Source: Colwellia sp. (GTDB taxonomy: Bacteria; Pseudomonadota; Gammaproteobacteria; Enterobacterales; Alteromonadaceae). Taken from it: a DNA stretch of 64,000 nucleotides. Positions 62,401-64,000 of this stretch are shown piece after piece. The notes under the pieces are model-generated. The model was not told the DNA's origin. It did no database searches and saw nothing but the letters and a program-made list of their open reading frames with translations. Numbering within the stretch: position 1 is the first letter of the stretch; each line of letters begins with the position of its first letter. Made by a program: the position numbers and the translations under genes. The DNA lies in contig JALJPB010000001.1 in the NCBI GenBank assembly GCA_022969175.1, positions 1 to 64,000 of the forward strand. The letters are read 5' to 3'.

Positions 62401-62532
62401 ACTCAGGCACAGTTTTTAATTCCTATGGCAGTATCACTAGGGTTTGGGATTTTATTTGCTACTTTTATAACGCTGTTGCTGATTCCTGTTAATTATATGT
62501 TGGTGGAGAGGTTTAAAGAGAAGTTTGCATAA
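59449..62532 (+). CDS. RND efflux pump, inner-membrane transporter
   Basis: A 1027-residue proton-driven pump with the 12-helix, two-loop AcrB/MdtB-like architecture. The first helix is VAANLLMMTILFVGLFSLSSRIPLE; helix 4 carries the proton-relay acids in LGIVVDDAIVTGENIY; the later VGVVVNDSLVLVDFIN is the matching part of helix 10. Two porter regions (about 35-330 and 560-870) face the periplasm. The substrate is unknown; it is closest in pattern to the HAE1 group of hydrophobic-compound exporters. It is the last gene of the operon. No regulator is nearby. Confidence 0.92.
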   Translation: MIAWFVRNSVAANLLMMTILFVGLFSLSSRIPLEVFPSFAMDRINVNVSLRGSTPEDVEQGVAIRIEEAIQDLEGIEQISSRSSEGSASVSIDIDSSYDAREMLADIKARVDSINTFPVDAEKPIVSLAERKREVIAVTVASIYGEKEIREFAEQTRDDLLQIPGVTQLELSGVRNYEIAIEISQDKMRQYGLSINQVSNAIGNSSSDVSAGNIKTQGGDILIRSKGQAYRKDEFARIAIKTNADGSILTLSDIAVISDDFEETPVRTRFNGKSAAFIDVYRIGQQSAIDVADKVKAYIESRQESLPYGYELSYWDDDSQIVKARISTLTTNAMQGLILVFALLSMFLRPSIAIWVCIGIPVSFMGAFIVMPFMGVTLNVMSLFAFILVLGIVVDDAIVTGENIYTHLQKAESGEHAAIKGTQEVATPVTFGILTTVAAFLPLAFIEGARGALFAQIPVVVIPVLIFSLIESKFVLPSHLKHIKLRHQKKGPSKFEKFQHKFADGFEQVILKYYQPLLALALKHKLTTLSLFIGVFIVIASMIMSGWTKFIFFPRIPSETVRASITMPVGTPFDVTNSFVIDMADKAQILQDKYRDSETGESVILNVLATTGGRGGVSHSGNVRFEITPPEQRELSITSRELVREWRQMIGVIPGAESVTFRAELGRSSDPINVQLTASSLVTLKEVANKVKERLSTYPTVFEIADSLSDGKEELRIELTQQGKALGLTRVDISRQVRSAFFGAEVQRIQRGRDDVRVMVRLPKDERSAIADLENILISTPLGGNVPLSHVAILIPDQSPATIRRIDLYRTVNVTADVEKSNTNMTILQADLKTYLDELITHYPGVNHSLEGEAKEQRESFSSLGWALVFVFFIIYALLAIPFKSYLQPLIVMSVIPFGMIGAVMGHWVMGMELTIMSLLGMLALVGVVVNDSLVLVDFINKKREQTNDVMNAVLIAGASRFRPVMLTSLTTFIGLMPLLFEKSTQAQFLIPMAVSLGFGILFATFITLLLIPVNYMLVERFKEKFA

Positions 62533-62618
62533 TTTTTGACTGGTGCTAATTAAGTTCATTTTTGTTTGTTGTGATTTTATTTCTGTTATTTATCACCAGT
62601 AAGTTTAACAAACTCTTG

Positions 62619-63236
62619 TCCCTTCTCAGCAACGGAGATTGGATTTAGAGTAGTGCTATGTTTATCGGAGCGTGACTGCATGGATGCAGGAAGTAGAGTA
62701 ACGCAGGAGCAGTTACCGAAATGGTGTAGACTGCCGTGTGAATGGACGACTTTCGGCAGGTATGAACATTGTGCCACTCTTGATTAAAGGAAATTCAATT
62801 GTAGTGTTTGCTGAGCAGGGCGCTCTGGGGATTGGAAAGGGGAGCGGAGCGTTCGTTCCCCTTTCTGTGTCGTCGCCACCGCGACATCCAGATGTTCAAA
62901 CAATGAAAAGTTTATTGTTATCTTCAAAAAGAATCCAAGATTTTTGTATATATTTAAAATCTCTAAATCTCTAAATCTCTAAATCTCTAAATCTCTAAAT
63001 TTGTAATTTGTATCCTCTACAGCTGTCGGGGTGCCGACGACACCCAAAGAGGGTTAAGCGACGAACCCTCTCTGGACTCACCCGTCGCTGCTGCATTAAA
63101 CGTATTTCCTCCATGCTGCCCAATATTCTTCAACGTACCAGCGCTGATGGCACATCCGTGTGCCAACAGCGCTTTCACTGGCATCCATGCCAGAGATACG
63201 TGAATATAGCTCATCATTCCGGCGTTTAATGGAGCA
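62619..63236. repeat. structured composite repeat, copy A
   Basis: About 620 bp of apparently non-coding DNA. The left block (62619-62775) contains 65 nt (62660-62724) identical to copy B, with hairpin CTGCATGGATGCAG (62676-62689). The middle block has a GC hairpin GTCGCCACCGCGAC and five AAATCTCT units. The right block starts with 42 nt identical to copy B (63005-63046) and continues with hairpins at 63048-63071, 63140-63173 (arms AGCGCTG/CAGCGCT around GGCACA/TGTGCC) and 63178-63193 (CTGGCATCCATGCCAG). The left hairpin core GCATGGATGC is the reverse complement of the right core GCATCCATGC. It is not a known IS by sight. Confidence 0.7.
62957..62996. repeat. tandem repeat, five units of AAATCTCT
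   Basis: Five perfect 8-bp units followed by a partial AAAT, inside copy A of the composite repeat and absent from copy B. Likely a slippage-prone microsatellite whose copy number could vary between strains. It accounts for part of the greater length of copy A. Confidence 0.95.
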
Positions 63237-63320
63237 GACTTGATGTGTGATTTTCCTGCTGTGATTTAAACTCACATCTTTATTGTTGTTAGTTATCGAG
63301 ACTAGAACTGCAAACGCCTA

Positions 63321-63816
63321 TCCCTTCTCAGCAATGGAGGCTGAATTTAGAATAGTGATAAGTTTATCGGAGCGTGACTGCATGGATGCAGGAAGTAGAG
63401 TAACGCAGGAGCAGTTACCGAAATGGCGTAGATTGCCGTGTGAAGGGACGATTTTCGGCAAGTATAAACATTGCACCTAAATTTAGTCGGAGTGTTTTGC
63501 TGTGCCGTCGCCACCGCGACGCATGCGTTTAACAAACACTTAAGGTTATTGAGACATCTAAAGAAGTTAATATTGTTTTTTATATTAATTTATAAATTTG
63601 GAATTTGTATCCTCTACAGCTGTCGGGGTGCCGACGACACCCAGAAGGAGGCTGCCGCCGACCTCCCTCTGGACTCCCTCGGCGCTGCTGCATTAAACGT
63701 ATTTCCTCCATGCTGTCCAATATTCCAACGTACCAGCGCTGAATGTACTACTCTCCTTGCCATCCATGCCAGTTATACGTTAATGTTGGTCATCATACTG
63801 GCTCTTAATGGAGCAT
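63321..63816. repeat. structured composite repeat, copy B
   Basis: A second, direct copy of about 500 bp, starting 85 bp after copy A. Shared blocks are 63362-63426 (65 nt identical), 63602-63643 (42 nt identical) and 63684-63715 (32 nt identical), with diverged DNA between. The hairpin at 63647-63666 (GGAGG and CCTCC arms) replaces AGAGGGTT/AACCCTCT of copy A, so the pairing is kept while the bases differ. The GTCGCCACCGCGAC hairpin is also present (63508-63521). The middle is about 105 bp shorter than in copy A. Confidence 0.7.
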
Positions 63817-64000
63817 ATATGGTGCTTACTTTTCTTATGGTTTTTCACTTTTTAGCAATGATATAAGAGGCTAATGATTCTATTGTAGATACTAGTTCTT
63901 TAGTTTAAAACGGCACTTTGGAGTCTTAAACGGTTATTGAGTTTTGTGAAATTATGCTCATAGTTAGGGTGATAAACGAAATTTTTTTGCTAGCTTGTGA
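63817..64000. other. AT-rich non-coding end of the window
   Basis: These 184 bp show no open frame or motif that I can support. The only notable parts are a short open stretch ending at about 63864 and an AT-rich tail with TTTTTTTGCTAG near 63990. Confidence 0.5.

Noticed and set aside
62957-62996. Regular repeats that could suggest a CRISPR array
   Set aside because: The units are 8 bp, directly adjacent and without spacers; no cas genes are in the window.
62619-63816. A retron (msr-msd) as explanation for the hairpin-rich repeats
   Set aside because: No reverse transcriptase gene is near, and the two copies do not show the a1/a2 end pairing that I would need to see.
62586-63866. Several open frames of 60 to 130 codons in the composite repeat region
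   Set aside because: They run on both strands through hairpins, are not kept between the two copies apart from the identical 65-nt block, and have no ribosome sites.

Overview
The window looks like a chromosomal segment of a marine, AT-rich gammaproteobacterium of the order Alteromonadales, most likely Colwelliaceae (Colwellia or Thalassotalea type). This is inferred from the low G+C, the protein flavour of the housekeeping genes (PBP1B, HrpB, PepB, RNase R, RlmB, SfsA, ThpR, CvfB) and the large secreted metalloproteases. I ran no database search, so the genus is an inference.

Region 1 (1 to about 20.2 kb) is accessory DNA. It opens with the tail of an IS3-family transposase and its right inverted repeat, followed by a PhyH-like dioxygenase and a large M9 collagenase. 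Then come about 23 small plus-strand genes, most with no functional link to their neighbours: MAPEG, three VOC proteins, beta-lactamase-like hydrolase, alpha/beta hydrolase, GNAT, DoxX, DUF3297, NTF2-like, GrpB, OsmC, PspB-like, P-loop kinase-like, methyltransferase, YkgJ-like, ABM-like, flavin-reductase-like, questin-oxidase-like, isochorismate-lyase-like and DUF1330. Between many of them lie related imperfect inverted repeats of 75 to 115 bp, all in the same orientation, ending in a GTTA-type motif and resembling integron attC sites of the Vibrio VCR type. I read this as a sedentary or decaying integron cassette array without an integrase in view.

Region 2 (20.3 to 33.1 kb) is core-like: sfsA, pepB, a small STAS-like protein, thpR, hrpB, then a second large secreted protease (M43 type with PPC, PKD and GEVED domains), a membrane-anchored unknown and an HDOD-GAF signalling protein.

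Region 3 (33.2 to 49.7 kb) holds two MacB-type ABC export systems around PBP1B and an ATP-grasp protein. The first, on the minus strand, is an overlapping five-gene operon with one ATPase, three different HlyD-type adaptors and one FtsX-type permease. The second, on the plus strand, has adaptor, ATPase and two permeases, followed by a sigma-54-type response regulator and a histidine kinase. It is preceded by a good -24/-12 promoter and a perfect 27-nt palindrome that could be the activator site, so the module probably regulates itself.

Region 4 (49.7 to 62.5 kb) carries cvfB, a TerB-like gene whose start codon lies in a 13-bp hairpin, a small outer-membrane-like protein, rnr, rlmB, a DUF945 protein and a complete RND efflux operon (TolC-type lipoprotein, adaptor, pump).

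Region 5 (62.6 to 63.8 kb) is non-coding and contains two direct copies of a complex structured repeat of 500 to 620 bp. Nearly identical blocks of 65, 42 and 32 nt alternate with divergent stretches, and at least one hairpin keeps its pairing although its sequence has changed. With the attC-like array, this is the part of the window I explain least well and find most interesting.
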